The notes beneath the pieces were generated by a model that was not told the origin of the DNA, did no database searches, and saw only the letters and a program-made list of their open reading frames with translations. Below, one piece after another: positions 50,813-59,280 of a stretch of 64,000 nt of DNA. Numbering within the stretch: the first letter of the stretch is position 1; each line of letters starts with the position of its first letter. The stretch covers positions 124,001 through 188,000 of the forward strand of contig CALVBN010000002.1 in the NCBI GenBank assembly GCA_944325785.1, read 5' to 3'. The position numbers and the translations under genes were made by a program. The DNA is from Candidatus Gastranaerophilales bacterium (GTDB taxonomy: Bacteria; Cyanobacteriota; Vampirovibrionia; Gastranaerophilales; Gastranaerophilaceae).

Positions 50813-51919
50813 TTATGATTTTTTGCCTTCGGAGCGTTTTTTATAATACAGCAGTATTCCGCCTGCTAATAAAAACAAGCCCAAGCTTATCCAGCCCCAT
50901 TTGTTTTTATTTGGGTGCGGTGTTCTTGCAGGCGGTTTATTCGTTTTGTTATACAGTTTTTCAGCATTTTTAGAGAATAAATCATCAATTATTTTTTCTG
51001 CTTCCGGTTTCAAATCCTTATCGTTTCTAATCGCGTATTTGATATCATCTACAAATGCAGTATATTCTTTAATCCGGTCGTTTTTATCAGAAAACCTGTC
51101 GATAGGCGCATCTGAACCAAATACAAGCCTAAATGACTGGTCGCCGTATTTCCAATCTTTATCTCCGATACCTTTAAGCTTTTTTATTGCCTTTATAATA
51201 TGTTCTTTGTCCCTGTGTTCTCCTGCTGGAAAATTGCCGTTATGAGGCAGTCCTATATCAACCCAGGAAATATCCGCATACAGATTTGCATCTCCTTTTT
51301 TTATTGATTCTGTAAGAACATCAATAGCTCTGTCGTGTGATTCATTCCAGCCTGCCCCCAGATGAGCCATAACAACCGGAGCATTTTTATATTTCCTTGC
51401 AAGTTTGTATATTGAGCGCGGATCTGAAACTTCAACAGATGTTTTGCTTATTTTGCCCTGCTCATCCACACTTACTGCAGAATGAAAAAGACACGGGATT
51501 TTATTTTTATCGGCAAATTCCATATAAGGTTCGTATCTTTTGTCGGAGGGGCTGAGATTTTGTATTGACGGATGAAATTTCAGACCTATAAATTTATCCG
51601 GATATTTTTCATAAAGCTTTTTGATATTATCAATACTTCCGTCCTTTGGCGAGCAGGAAGCAAAAATTTCGTATTTCTCATTATTCTTAAACAGTTCCAG
51701 CGTTTTTTTATTTCCGTCAAATTCGTTTTCTGCCGACGTCAGTACATCAATATTTGAAACGTACATTTTTTCGACAATGTCATCATTTGGCAGTTTTGAT
51801 TTTACAAAAACATCTAACTGCTCTTTTTTGTACTCATGTCCGTTTAGGGTGCCGATATGTGCGTGAGTATCAATAATTTTCCCATAGAAAACAGTTTCGT
51901 TTATTCCGTTGACTTTCAT
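50813..51919 (-). CDS. Membrane-anchored amidohydrolase-family metal hydrolase
   Basis: This 368-residue protein has an amidohydrolase-2-type TIM barrel with a metal-binding DTHAHIG near residue 17. FIGLKFHPSIQNL, a PVVMAHLGAGWNE His site and LVFGSDAPIDR (catalytic Asp) follow. A Pro-rich stretch and one membrane segment with basic end (WISLGLFLLAGGILLYYKKR) anchor it. It begins MKVNGINETVFYGK, related to the MKIQ-x-IN motif of neighbours. There is no signal peptide, so the barrel is probably cytoplasmic. The substrate is unknown. Confidence 0.8.
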   Translation of the reverse strand: MKVNGINETVFYGKIIDTHAHIGTLNGHEYKKEQLDVFVKSKLPNDDIVEKMYVSNIDVLTSAENEFDGNKKTLELFKNNEKYEIFASCSPKDGSIDNIKKLYEKYPDKFIGLKFHPSIQNLSPSDKRYEPYMEFADKNKIPCLFHSAVSVDEQGKISKTSVEVSDPRSIYKLARKYKNAPVVMAHLGAGWNESHDRAIDVLTESIKKGDANLYADISWVDIGLPHNGNFPAGEHRDKEHIIKAIKKLKGIGDKDWKYGDQSFRLVFGSDAPIDRFSDKNDRIKEYTAFVDDIKYAIRNDKDLKPEAEKIIDDLFSKNAEKLYNKTNKPPARTPHPNKNKWGWISLGLFLLAGGILLYYKKRSEGKKS

Positions 51920-51926
51920 CTAATTA

Positions 51927-53309
51927 TTACCTTTTACGCTTAAAAATACCAAAAAGCATCGCTTGAGCAAGAGCAAATGTCATTATTGCAGTCATATTAA
52001 TTTTTTGAGATAACGGAAGTTCCTGCATATCAATTTCTTTTCTTTGCATTGCCTTTCTTATATCTCTTCTTATTGCACTGACCGTAGAAAAACAGCATCC
52101 CCACATAGATTTAACAGAGGGTCTGTCTGAACCTTCACAGTTACATTTTTGGAACAGTACTTTTCCTTTAGGATTAACATCAAAAACAAGTTTTTGATCC
52201 TTAGATATAAAATCGCCCAAATAATTTATTTTTCGCCGTTTTATTTCGCTTTCGTCAAAAACGTCCGCGATTCTGTAGAGTTTATCCGGTAATTCAGCGG
52301 TAGATTTCTTTTTTAGAACGAGTTCACGGTATTTTTTATGATCGTTTTCATCCGCAAGCACGCTGTTAATTGGAAGTCCTACAAATTTGTTTATATTTGC
52401 AATTTTTGCGTTATCCGGAAACTCTTCGTAGGGGAATTCAACAGTAGTTTCATTTCTGAAGCTGTACCCTTTAATATTGCTCCATCCATCCCTTATCGGG
52501 GTAAAGTTATACACCCCTCTTGCTCCGTCATTTGCAAAGCCGTCACGGGAAGCAAACAGATAATCCTCGCCTTCTTTATCTTTAACATTGACAATATGGG
52601 CGTTTGCAAGTGCAAGCAGATTTAAATCATACCAGCCCTTATTTCTTATATCCTTGATGATACGTTTAACCTCGGGAGAAAATTCTTTGCATCCGGAGGC
52701 TATTGCTTTATACAATTCTTCTTTTTGGTTCTTCTGGGCGGTCATCCATTTGATGCTGTTATCATCCGGATGTCCCGCAGGAATATATACATTTACCCCT
52801 TTTTGGGTAAGTTTATCAAGTTCCTGTATAACACCGTAAGTATTCTCCATACCCTGTTGAAGATTGTCCATGTATTTAATCTGGTCTGAATTAGTGTATC
52901 TGTTGTAGTATAAGTTGTTGAGAAATCTCATTATTTTATCTCTGTTAGCTTTTACGTTGTCGGATGTAAGCTTTACAGATTCTTTTAACACACAGCCTAT
53001 TCTGTCGCTTAAGTTCAGAAGCGACACCGCAGTCATACCAGGGATTGTAACAAAGTCGCCTTTTTTAATTTGTTCGGAAAGATTTAGATAACGAATTTGG
53101 GCTTCCAAATCAGCAAGCTGTTTTACACTTTCGACTCTCGGATTAGTGACGGCATTATGGAATTTTATTTCCACATCTGCGCCTAAATCTTTAATTGTTG
53201 CTTCTGCAAAATGTTTAATATAACTTCCGTGAGCGCCTCCGTCAAGAATATGGACGCTCCTTCCGGAAAAAGCTTTTTGCTCTGCCGGATTGATAGATTG
53301 GATTTTCAT
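51927..53309 (-). CDS. Hypothetical lineage-type protein with C-terminal membrane segment
   Basis: This 460-residue protein matches no family I know. It opens MKIQSINPAEQKAFSGRSVHILDGGAHGSYIKHF, contains conserved-looking IPAGHPDD (about 180) and a late Cys cluster KCNCEGSDRPS...WGCCFS, and ends in a membrane segment (MTAIMTFALAQAMLFGIFKRKR). The HILDGGAHG and AGHPDD words hint at a metal- or nucleotide-binding fold, which is unproven. ATG 53309 is chosen because AAAGG lies upstream and the start then shares the MKIQ motif; the in-frame 53360 start has no ribosome site. Confidence 0.7.
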   Translation of the reverse strand: MKIQSINPAEQKAFSGRSVHILDGGAHGSYIKHFAEATIKDLGADVEIKFHNAVTNPRVESVKQLADLEAQIRYLNLSEQIKKGDFVTIPGMTAVSLLNLSDRIGCVLKESVKLTSDNVKANRDKIMRFLNNLYYNRYTNSDQIKYMDNLQQGMENTYGVIQELDKLTQKGVNVYIPAGHPDDNSIKWMTAQKNQKEELYKAIASGCKEFSPEVKRIIKDIRNKGWYDLNLLALANAHIVNVKDKEGEDYLFASRDGFANDGARGVYNFTPIRDGWSNIKGYSFRNETTVEFPYEEFPDNAKIANINKFVGLPINSVLADENDHKKYRELVLKKKSTAELPDKLYRIADVFDESEIKRRKINYLGDFISKDQKLVFDVNPKGKVLFQKCNCEGSDRPSVKSMWGCCFSTVSAIRRDIRKAMQRKEIDMQELPLSQKINMTAIMTFALAQAMLFGIFKRKR

Positions 53310-53445
53310 AATACACAGACCTTTTTGTTTTATTCTATATAAAAAACTGGGGAAATGCAATTAATATATTCTTAAAATTTTAAGAATGAAAATAGTGGTT
53401 CTCTGGCAAATCTTGCGGAAGGCGCAAAACCGTTTTATACAAATT

Positions 53446-53937
53446 TTAACCAAATATTTTGGGGGGATTCTCCTTTAGTTCGTTTATTGAAGCACGCAGA
53501 GCATTGATTTTTCCCTCAATCGCTGACAGCTCTTCCTTTGAGGGCATTTTAATAAATATTTTCTGCATAAAAGATTTATCCCCAAAATGTTCATCCGCTG
53601 TTTTTAGAAGATTTTCGCCTTTAGGAATAATCTTTTTCCATCTTGAAAAAAACGGTTTTTTAAATTTCTTTATTTCGCCGGTTTCGTTATTGATAAAAAA
53701 TCCTGTCTTATTATCTATCACGGCAAGCGATATCTTATCCTTTCCAAACCCTTTTAAAAAGATAGAATTATTTATTTTTAATCCGTTCATTATAACTGCA
53801 TCAAGCATAGAATTCTGATGGGGATATGAAGATACTTTATTCATTTTATCAAGCAGACTGTTCAAATTGTATTGCGCATCTTTGGAGATAAAGCGTTTTT
53901 TGGAGAAAGTCTGCTGATTAATATTCTGAATTTTCAT
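53446..53937 (-). CDS. Hypothetical protein, MKIQ-motif family (relative of 41392-41925)
   Basis: This 163-residue protein shares with the 177-residue protein at 41392 the start MKIQ-x-IN-x-QTF-x-KKRF, the LLDKMN helix and the VIDNKTGFFINNETGEIKKFKKPFFSRWKK segment (about 75-107). A helical end follows. No membrane segment is seen. It is the last member of a run of three minus-strand genes with this N-terminal motif. The function is unknown. Confidence 0.7.
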   Translation of the reverse strand: MKIQNINQQTFSKKRFISKDAQYNLNSLLDKMNKVSSYPHQNSMLDAVIMNGLKINNSIFLKGFGKDKISLAVIDNKTGFFINNETGEIKKFKKPFFSRWKKIIPKGENLLKTADEHFGDKSFMQKIFIKMPSKEELSAIEGKINALRASINELKENPPKIFG

Positions 53938-54004
53938 CTTTTCAAACCCTCTTTTTATTCCTCTTTACCCCTTTACCCCTCTTTTATCGGCTCAATTGGC
54001 TTCC

Positions 54005-54514
54005 CTATTGGTCGCTTTCTTCGTGTCTGCCCTTCATCATTTTTTCAAAGTCAGAGGGTTTAATATTTTGGATAAAATCTTTAAATTCCTGCGCCTCTTC
54101 TTCATCTTTTGCGGTATCAGTAGATACGGAGCCATTCATAAGAACATTTGCGGTTACATAAATAGGCGCTTCCGCTCTCATTGCTATTGCAATAGCATCC
54201 GACGGGCGTGCATCAATTTCCAACGTTTCGCCGTCTTTTTCCAAAAACAGAGTTGCATAGTATGTTTCCTTTTCTACATCGTTAATCTCTATTTTTGTCA
54301 AAGTATAACCGGTTTTTTCTATTATATTTGTAATTAAATCGTGTGTCATAGGTCTTGCAACAACAAGCCCCTCAATACATCTTATTATTGCACTGGCTTC
54401 TGCAGAACCAATCCAGATAGGGAGAGCCTTTCTGTTATCCAAATCGTGCAGAACAACAATAGGTGAATTTGTTCTTACATCAAGTGCTATACCCATTACT
54501 TTCATTTCTATCAT
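54005..54514 (-). CDS. Bifunctional nuclease (BFN, DUF151) family protein
   Basis: This 169-residue protein has the family pattern: MGIALDVRTNSPIVVLHD, LPIWIGSAEASAI, RPMTHDLI, DARPSDAIAIAMR. An acidic tail follows. Members are reported to cut RNA and DNA in plants and are common in cyanobacteria and Actinobacteria. GAGGGC lies 6 bases before ATG 54514. It is a single gene, divergent from nadK. Confidence 0.88.
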   Translation of the reverse strand: MIEMKVMGIALDVRTNSPIVVLHDLDNRKALPIWIGSAEASAIIRCIEGLVVARPMTHDLITNIIEKTGYTLTKIEINDVEKETYYATLFLEKDGETLEIDARPSDAIAIAMRAEAPIYVTANVLMNGSVSTDTAKDEEEAQEFKDFIQNIKPSDFEKMMKGRHEESDQ

Positions 54515-54589
54515 AATTTTGCCCTCAACCAGTGTTTTATACGTGCATTATTATATCATAAAACTAAATTATATGATATAATCCATTGT

Positions 54590-55375
54590 ATGAAAATAAA
54601 TGTAGTATACAATAAAGATGTTGCAGGATACGCAGACGCGCTTAATATTTTAGAAAAGACTCTATCCGACAGAAATGTTGAGTTTGACTCTTTTCCCATT
54701 GATAATTTAAAATTATCCGGAGATTTTGCTTTTGTAATCGGAGGTGACGGAACATTATTAAAAGCTGCAAGATTTTATGCTTCGGAAGAAATTCCCGTGC
54801 TGGGAATAAACCTCGGACGCTTGGGATTTCTGGCGCAAGCAGGCGTAGAAGAAATAAATAGAGTTGTTGATTCTGTTATTAACAAAAGTTATTTTACAGA
54901 AAAAAGGCTAATGCTTTCATCCGGTTCTGCATTAGCACTCAATGATTTTGTCATAAAAGGATGTGTGCCGTCAAGAACATCTAAATTTTATTTAGAAATA
55001 AATAATAAATTTGTATGTGATTATACAGCCGACGGGCTTGTTATCTCTACCCCAACCGGTTCTACTGCATACGGACTTTCTGCAGGCGGTCCGGTGTTAT
55101 ACCCGTCACTGGATGCAATTGTAATAGTCCCCATCTGTCCGCATACGCTCAATGCCCGTCCGCTTGTGGTTCCTGCAGGTGAAATCATTACAGTTAAAAC
55201 CAGTGATAAGCTTCTTTCTGTAGCAAATGACGGATTTGATACTATGGAATGTGTAGAAAAAATTTCAATACACAAAGCTGACAAAAAAGCCGTACTTGCT
55301 TTTTTAAATGATACAGGTTTCTACTCCGTTTTGAGAAATAAACTGCATTGGGGCATATCACCGGATATAAAATGA
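54590..55375 (+). CDS. nadK: NAD kinase
   Basis: This 261-residue protein phosphorylates NAD to NADP. Motifs: VIGGDGTLLKAAR (GGDG), GINLGRLGFL, NDFVIKG (the NE/ND region) and the DGLVISTPTGSTAYGLSAGGP signature. It is compact, like bacterial forms near 260-300 residues. Its stop codon touches that of the opposing hemerythrin gene (55375/55376). Confidence 0.95.
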   Translation: MKINVVYNKDVAGYADALNILEKTLSDRNVEFDSFPIDNLKLSGDFAFVIGGDGTLLKAARFYASEEIPVLGINLGRLGFLAQAGVEEINRVVDSVINKSYFTEKRLMLSSGSALALNDFVIKGCVPSRTSKFYLEINNKFVCDYTADGLVISTPTGSTAYGLSAGGPVLYPSLDAIVIVPICPHTLNARPLVVPAGEIITVKTSDKLLSVANDGFDTMECVEKISIHKADKKAVLAFLNDTGFYSVLRNKLHWGISPDIK

Positions 55376-55786
55376 TTAAAAAATATTATTATTGTTTAAA
55401 AAATCTGCATATTTTCTATCAATTTCTTCTATATGATTAGCAATCCAAGTTTTTAAAAATATTGCCATATCAAAATAGAGCATAAAACTATTTTTTTCAA
55501 ACTCCTGTTTAAATTCGTTAATTTTGTTGACAAAAGCCTTGTGCTGTTCCTTTTGCTCTTCCAATTCCGGATAATTGTATTTTTCAAGAAGAGCCTCCTC
55601 GGTTTCAAGATGCTCTTTTACATATAAAAATAAATTATCTATAATGTTTTTAAGCGCCTTTTTATCACTTTTATTTTCCATAGCATCGTATAATTCTTTT
55701 AAAACTTTAAAAAGCTTTTGATGCTGTTCATTCAACAACTTAACTTTTACATCATGTTTCATTCTATTCCAGTAAATAACACCCAT
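55376..55786 (-). CDS. Bacteriohemerythrin-like protein with one altered iron ligand
   Basis: This 136-residue four-helix protein keeps most di-iron ligands of the family: H22 (NEQHQKLF), H59-x3-E63 (HLETE), H82, and H118-x4-D123 (HIEEID). The first His of the usual HxxxH pair is Gln78 (EEQKEQHKAF). Such proteins bind O2 for sensing, storage or delivery; the substitution may leave a weakened or mono-iron site. The short length fits a soluble single-domain form. Zero bases separate it from the nadK stop. Confidence 0.85.
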   Translation of the reverse strand: MGVIYWNRMKHDVKVKLLNEQHQKLFKVLKELYDAMENKSDKKALKNIIDNLFLYVKEHLETEEALLEKYNYPELEEQKEQHKAFVNKINEFKQEFEKNSFMLYFDMAIFLKTWIANHIEEIDRKYADFLNNNNIF

Positions 55787-55967
55787 TAAAAATCACCTTT
55801 ATTTCATTATGATATACAGAGTAACATATTTTTTTCTAAAAATAAAATTTCGAAAATAGTTATAGAAATAGTTATTATAGCCTAATAATTTCATATAAAA
55901 AAATGAACTTTTATATCACTGCATCGTTTATAATATAGGTTAGTAAAATTCTACTAAATCAAGGCTG

Positions 55968-57506
55968 ATGAATATAAAACTAAAAATATTTTTTTTAATA
56001 ATTTGTTTACTGACAAATTTAAAAGTTAGTGCTATACAAACAATTCAGATAGAAAAAGACGCTGTATTGGGGCTTAATGATTGTATAAAAATAGCCTTAA
56101 ACAACAGCCCCGTAGTAAAAAGGGCTATTTTGAACCTTGATGTAGCACGTTCATCCGTAGGTGTTGCAAAATCTGCCTTCTTCCCTAGCTTGACTCTCGG
56201 CGCCGGCTATACCCAAAGCTTCGGTGAACGCTCACATAACAGGGGCAGTTACCAGACAAGAACCCTGCCAAGCGTTAATGCTTCTCTTTCTCAGCTGTTA
56301 TGGAATTTTGGCAGAACAAATGCAAATATCCGGATGGAAAAATTTAACAAAATTGCCTCAGAATATGATTTTGATGAAACCGTTTTGTCAACTATTTTCG
56401 ATGTTAAACTCAAGTACTATGCAGTTCTTGCTGCCAAATCACTGCTTGAAGTTGAAAAATTAAATGTCCAGATTAACGAACGAAACTATCAAAGAACACT
56501 TGCATATTTTGATGAAGGAATACGTTCTAAAATTGACCTTGTGAACGCAGAGGTTAATTTGAGCGACTCAAAAATTTCTCTGGTGCAGGCAGAAAACACA
56601 TACAAAAATGCTATTGTAAGCCTTAATAATTCAATGTATGTAGCGTACGCGCCGGAATATAACATTCAGAGTACAGAAACTTTTAACCTTGCAGAACCTT
56701 ATGTTCCTTTGAGCTTAAGAAATATTGAAAACTACAAAAAACTGCTGGAGCTTCCGGATGATGTGTCAAGTGCGGTTTATGCCGTTCAAGCTGAAAAGAG
56801 CGATGTGTTAAAGGATTATACTTTTGAAAAATACCCGTATACATTTGAAAAATCAGTAATAATCGCGAAAGAAAACCGTCCGGATTTAAAGGCTTTAAAC
56901 GCTACAGTAAAAGCTATGAGGCAGTATGTGCTTTTAACAAAACGCCAGTATTTTCCTGAACTAAGGGGTGGTGTTGGTTACAGCTACGCTAACAACAGGA
57001 ATTATGCAGACAGCGGCATGAATGTATCGTTAAACTTGAGTACTACATTCAATATGATGCAGGTTAAACATGAAGTTGATATTGCTAATTCAGAGCTTAA
57101 CCTTGCAAAAACCGAAGTTGAACTTTTAAACCAGAACCTCTATTTTGACATCCAAACCGCATATGTTGATATGATTCAATTGGAAAAACAAATTCCGCTT
57201 TTGGAAACGAGAGTAAGGCAGACATTAGAGAATCTTGAACTAGCAGACGGACGTTACGCCGTAGGCTTGGGAGATTATATACAACTGCAGGATGCAAGGG
57301 TAAATTATAATAATGCCCAGAGCGCTTATGTGCAGGCTGTTTATAACTATAACGTAGCCCGTGCAACTTTAGAAAGAGAGATTGCTCTTCCGCAGGAAGA
57401 AACATTGACGGTTGAGGATGTACAAGATTATCAAAAAGACTTGAAAAAACAGGAAAAAGAGCAGGCTAAAAATTTGAAAAAAATAAAGAAAAAGGATAAT
57501 GTATGA
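55968..57506 (+). CDS. TolC-family outer membrane efflux protein
   Basis: This 512-residue protein has a signal peptide (MNIKLKIFFLIICLLTNLKVSA) and two OEP repeats of long helices with beta strands, as in TolC. ALNNSPVVKRAILNLDVARSSV opens repeat 1 and IAKENRPDLKALNATVKAM repeat 2. The Lys-rich end (about 485-512) is charged. It forms the outer-membrane channel of an export pump. Its stop overlaps the adaptor gene start by 4 bases (ATGA). Confidence 0.9.
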   Translation: MNIKLKIFFLIICLLTNLKVSAIQTIQIEKDAVLGLNDCIKIALNNSPVVKRAILNLDVARSSVGVAKSAFFPSLTLGAGYTQSFGERSHNRGSYQTRTLPSVNASLSQLLWNFGRTNANIRMEKFNKIASEYDFDETVLSTIFDVKLKYYAVLAAKSLLEVEKLNVQINERNYQRTLAYFDEGIRSKIDLVNAEVNLSDSKISLVQAENTYKNAIVSLNNSMYVAYAPEYNIQSTETFNLAEPYVPLSLRNIENYKKLLELPDDVSSAVYAVQAEKSDVLKDYTFEKYPYTFEKSVIIAKENRPDLKALNATVKAMRQYVLLTKRQYFPELRGGVGYSYANNRNYADSGMNVSLNLSTTFNMMQVKHEVDIANSELNLAKTEVELLNQNLYFDIQTAYVDMIQLEKQIPLLETRVRQTLENLELADGRYAVGLGDYIQLQDARVNYNNAQSAYVQAVYNYNVARATLEREIALPQEETLTVEDVQDYQKDLKKQEKEQAKNLKKIKKKDNV

Positions 57507-58672
57507 AATTTCCAAAATTCAGTAATATAAATAAAAAATACTTAGTCGGAACGATTGTACTATTAATAATACTAATAGTTATACTCAGCAATTTTGCGAA
57601 AAACCGCACTGTATATGAAACAGCTTCAATAAAACGCAGAACAATTACACAGGTAGTTGAAGCATCTGGGACAATCAACCCTGTAAATACTGTTTCCGTT
57701 GGTTCAACAGTTTCCGGTCTTATAAGCGCAATATATGTTGATTTTAACTCTAAAGTAACCAAAGGTCAGCTGCTTGCTGAAATTGACCCGCGTACATTTC
57801 AGGCAACAGTAGACCAGAATGAAGCGTCAATGAACTCTGCACAGGCTGATTTAGCTAACCGTGAAGCGACATTAGAAATGAGTGCAAAAACTTTAAGACG
57901 ATACAAAAACCTGTATGCACGCAGTTTTATTCCAAAAGCAGATCTTGATCAAGCTGAGGCAGATTACAAATCAAACCTTGCACAGGTTAATGCTGCAAAA
58001 GCAAAAATTAACCAGACTCGAGCGCAATATAATCAATCCGTTGTAAATTTAAATTATACAAAAATAACAGCTCCCGTAAGCGGCATGATTATATCGCGTG
58101 AAATTGACCTCGGACAGCCGGTTGCAGCAAGCTTTCAAGCTCCGGAACTTTTTACCATTGCACAGGATCTAGAAAAAATGCAAATAGAAGTTAACGTTTC
58201 AGAGGCCGATATCGGCGATGTTAAAGAAGGACAGGATGTAACCTATACTCTGGACGGATATCCCAATAGCGTCTTTGACGGAAAGGTCACTCAAGTCAGA
58301 ATTTCGCCGACAACTGTTTCAAACGTTGTTACATATTCAGTTATTGTCACAGTTGACAACAGCGATTTAAAATTAAAACCCGGTATGACAGCTAATGTTT
58401 CAATAATTACTGCAAAAAACGAAAATGTACTGTCAGTTCCAAACATTGCACTCAAGTTTACTCCCCAATCTGATGGAAAAAAATATAAAACACAAGGACT
58501 GTGGGTAAAAGACGGACTTCATATCAAAAGGATTAATATAACAACAGGTGCTAGCGACGACTCTTTTACTGAAGTTAAAGGCGACGGAATTTATGAAGGT
58601 CAAAAAGTTCTTATCGGAATAAAAAGCGGAAAAAACAAAAAACAGCAAAACTTCCGCCCGCCTAGATTATAA
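57503..58672 (+). CDS. MacA/HlyD-type periplasmic adaptor protein
   Basis: This 389-residue membrane-fusion protein has an N-terminal anchor (about 11-31). The lipoyl half VSVGSTVSGLISAIYVDFNSKVTKGQLLAEIDP, a coiled coil (about 100-180), the second half ITAPVSGMIISREIDLGQPV and beta-barrel strands follow. It links an inner-membrane pump to the TolC-like channel. The ATP-driven MacB-type permease expected next is absent: a terminator and convergent genes follow, so the pump must be encoded elsewhere. Confidence 0.9.
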   Translation: MKFPKFSNINKKYLVGTIVLLIILIVILSNFAKNRTVYETASIKRRTITQVVEASGTINPVNTVSVGSTVSGLISAIYVDFNSKVTKGQLLAEIDPRTFQATVDQNEASMNSAQADLANREATLEMSAKTLRRYKNLYARSFIPKADLDQAEADYKSNLAQVNAAKAKINQTRAQYNQSVVNLNYTKITAPVSGMIISREIDLGQPVAASFQAPELFTIAQDLEKMQIEVNVSEADIGDVKEGQDVTYTLDGYPNSVFDGKVTQVRISPTTVSNVVTYSVIVTVDNSDLKLKPGMTANVSIITAKNENVLSVPNIALKFTPQSDGKKYKTQGLWVKDGLHIKRINITTGASDDSFTEVKGDGIYEGQKVLIGIKSGKNKKQQNFRPPRL

Positions 58673-58673
58673 T

Positions 58674-58712
58674 AAAAAAAAGACCGGCTATGTTACAACC
58701 GGTCTTTTTTTA
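58674..58712. terminator. Bidirectional terminator after the adaptor gene
   Basis: AAAGACCGG / CCGGTCTTT arms, with an A-run at left and a T-run at right, lie between convergent genes. Confidence 0.9.
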
Positions 58713-58724
58713 TCGGCTAAAAAT

Positions 58725-59183
58725 TTATTCTTTAGGTTTAGTATCCGTTGTGTTTTCAGTTTTTGCCTCTGTTTTAGCTTCCGGCTTTGTTTCTGGTGTT
58801 TCAACTTTTTTCTTTCTTGAAAATTTTTCTTTTACTTTTGTCCAGAAACCTTTCTTTTTAGAGTTTTCTAATTCCTTAATTTTTGCATTCGCATCGTCAA
58901 GCTGTTTTGCAATCTGGTCTTTCTGTGCAGTTAAATCTGTTATTTGATTTTTGAGATTTTTAACGCCTTTTCCTTTATATATGCCGTATCCTACACCTGC
59001 TGCCGCGATTATTCCGAGCATTGTCATACCGAGCATATTAGAAGAAGCTTTCTTCTTTTCTTCGACTTCCGGTTCATAAACCATAGGCATTGAAGAATAA
59101 TCCGTATAGTTCTGAGCCTGTATTTGAGATGCAGGTACTGACATTGCGTAATCTGCTGTTCCAATATTTTTTACCGGTTCCAT
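58725..59183 (-). CDS. Membrane protein with coiled coil and Lys/Glu-rich tail
   Basis: This 152-residue protein has a short N-terminal part, one membrane segment with GxxxG-like glycines (MLGMTMLGIIAAAGVGYGIY, about 49-68) and a coiled coil (about 75-108, LKNQITDLTAQKDQIAKQLDDANAKIKELE). A repetitive low-complexity tail follows (ETKPEAKTEAKTE). No family is recognised; perhaps an envelope spacer or scaffold. AAGGTG precedes ATG 59183. Confidence 0.7.
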   Translation of the reverse strand: MEPVKNIGTADYAMSVPASQIQAQNYTDYSSMPMVYEPEVEEKKKASSNMLGMTMLGIIAAAGVGYGIYKGKGVKNLKNQITDLTAQKDQIAKQLDDANAKIKELENSKKKGFWTKVKEKFSRKKKVETPETKPEAKTEAKTENTTDTKPKE

Positions 59184-59280
59184 AACTTTTCACCTTTCTT
59201 AAAAATAATAACTACACTGTTAATTATAAAAAAACACATCAACTCCAAAAATTGCCTTTTTGTAACGATATTGTTACAAA

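Noticed and set aside
51621-51866. Plus-strand frames inside the amidohydrolase gene
   Set aside because: No ribosome site or recognisable domain; they mirror a gene with clear family motifs.
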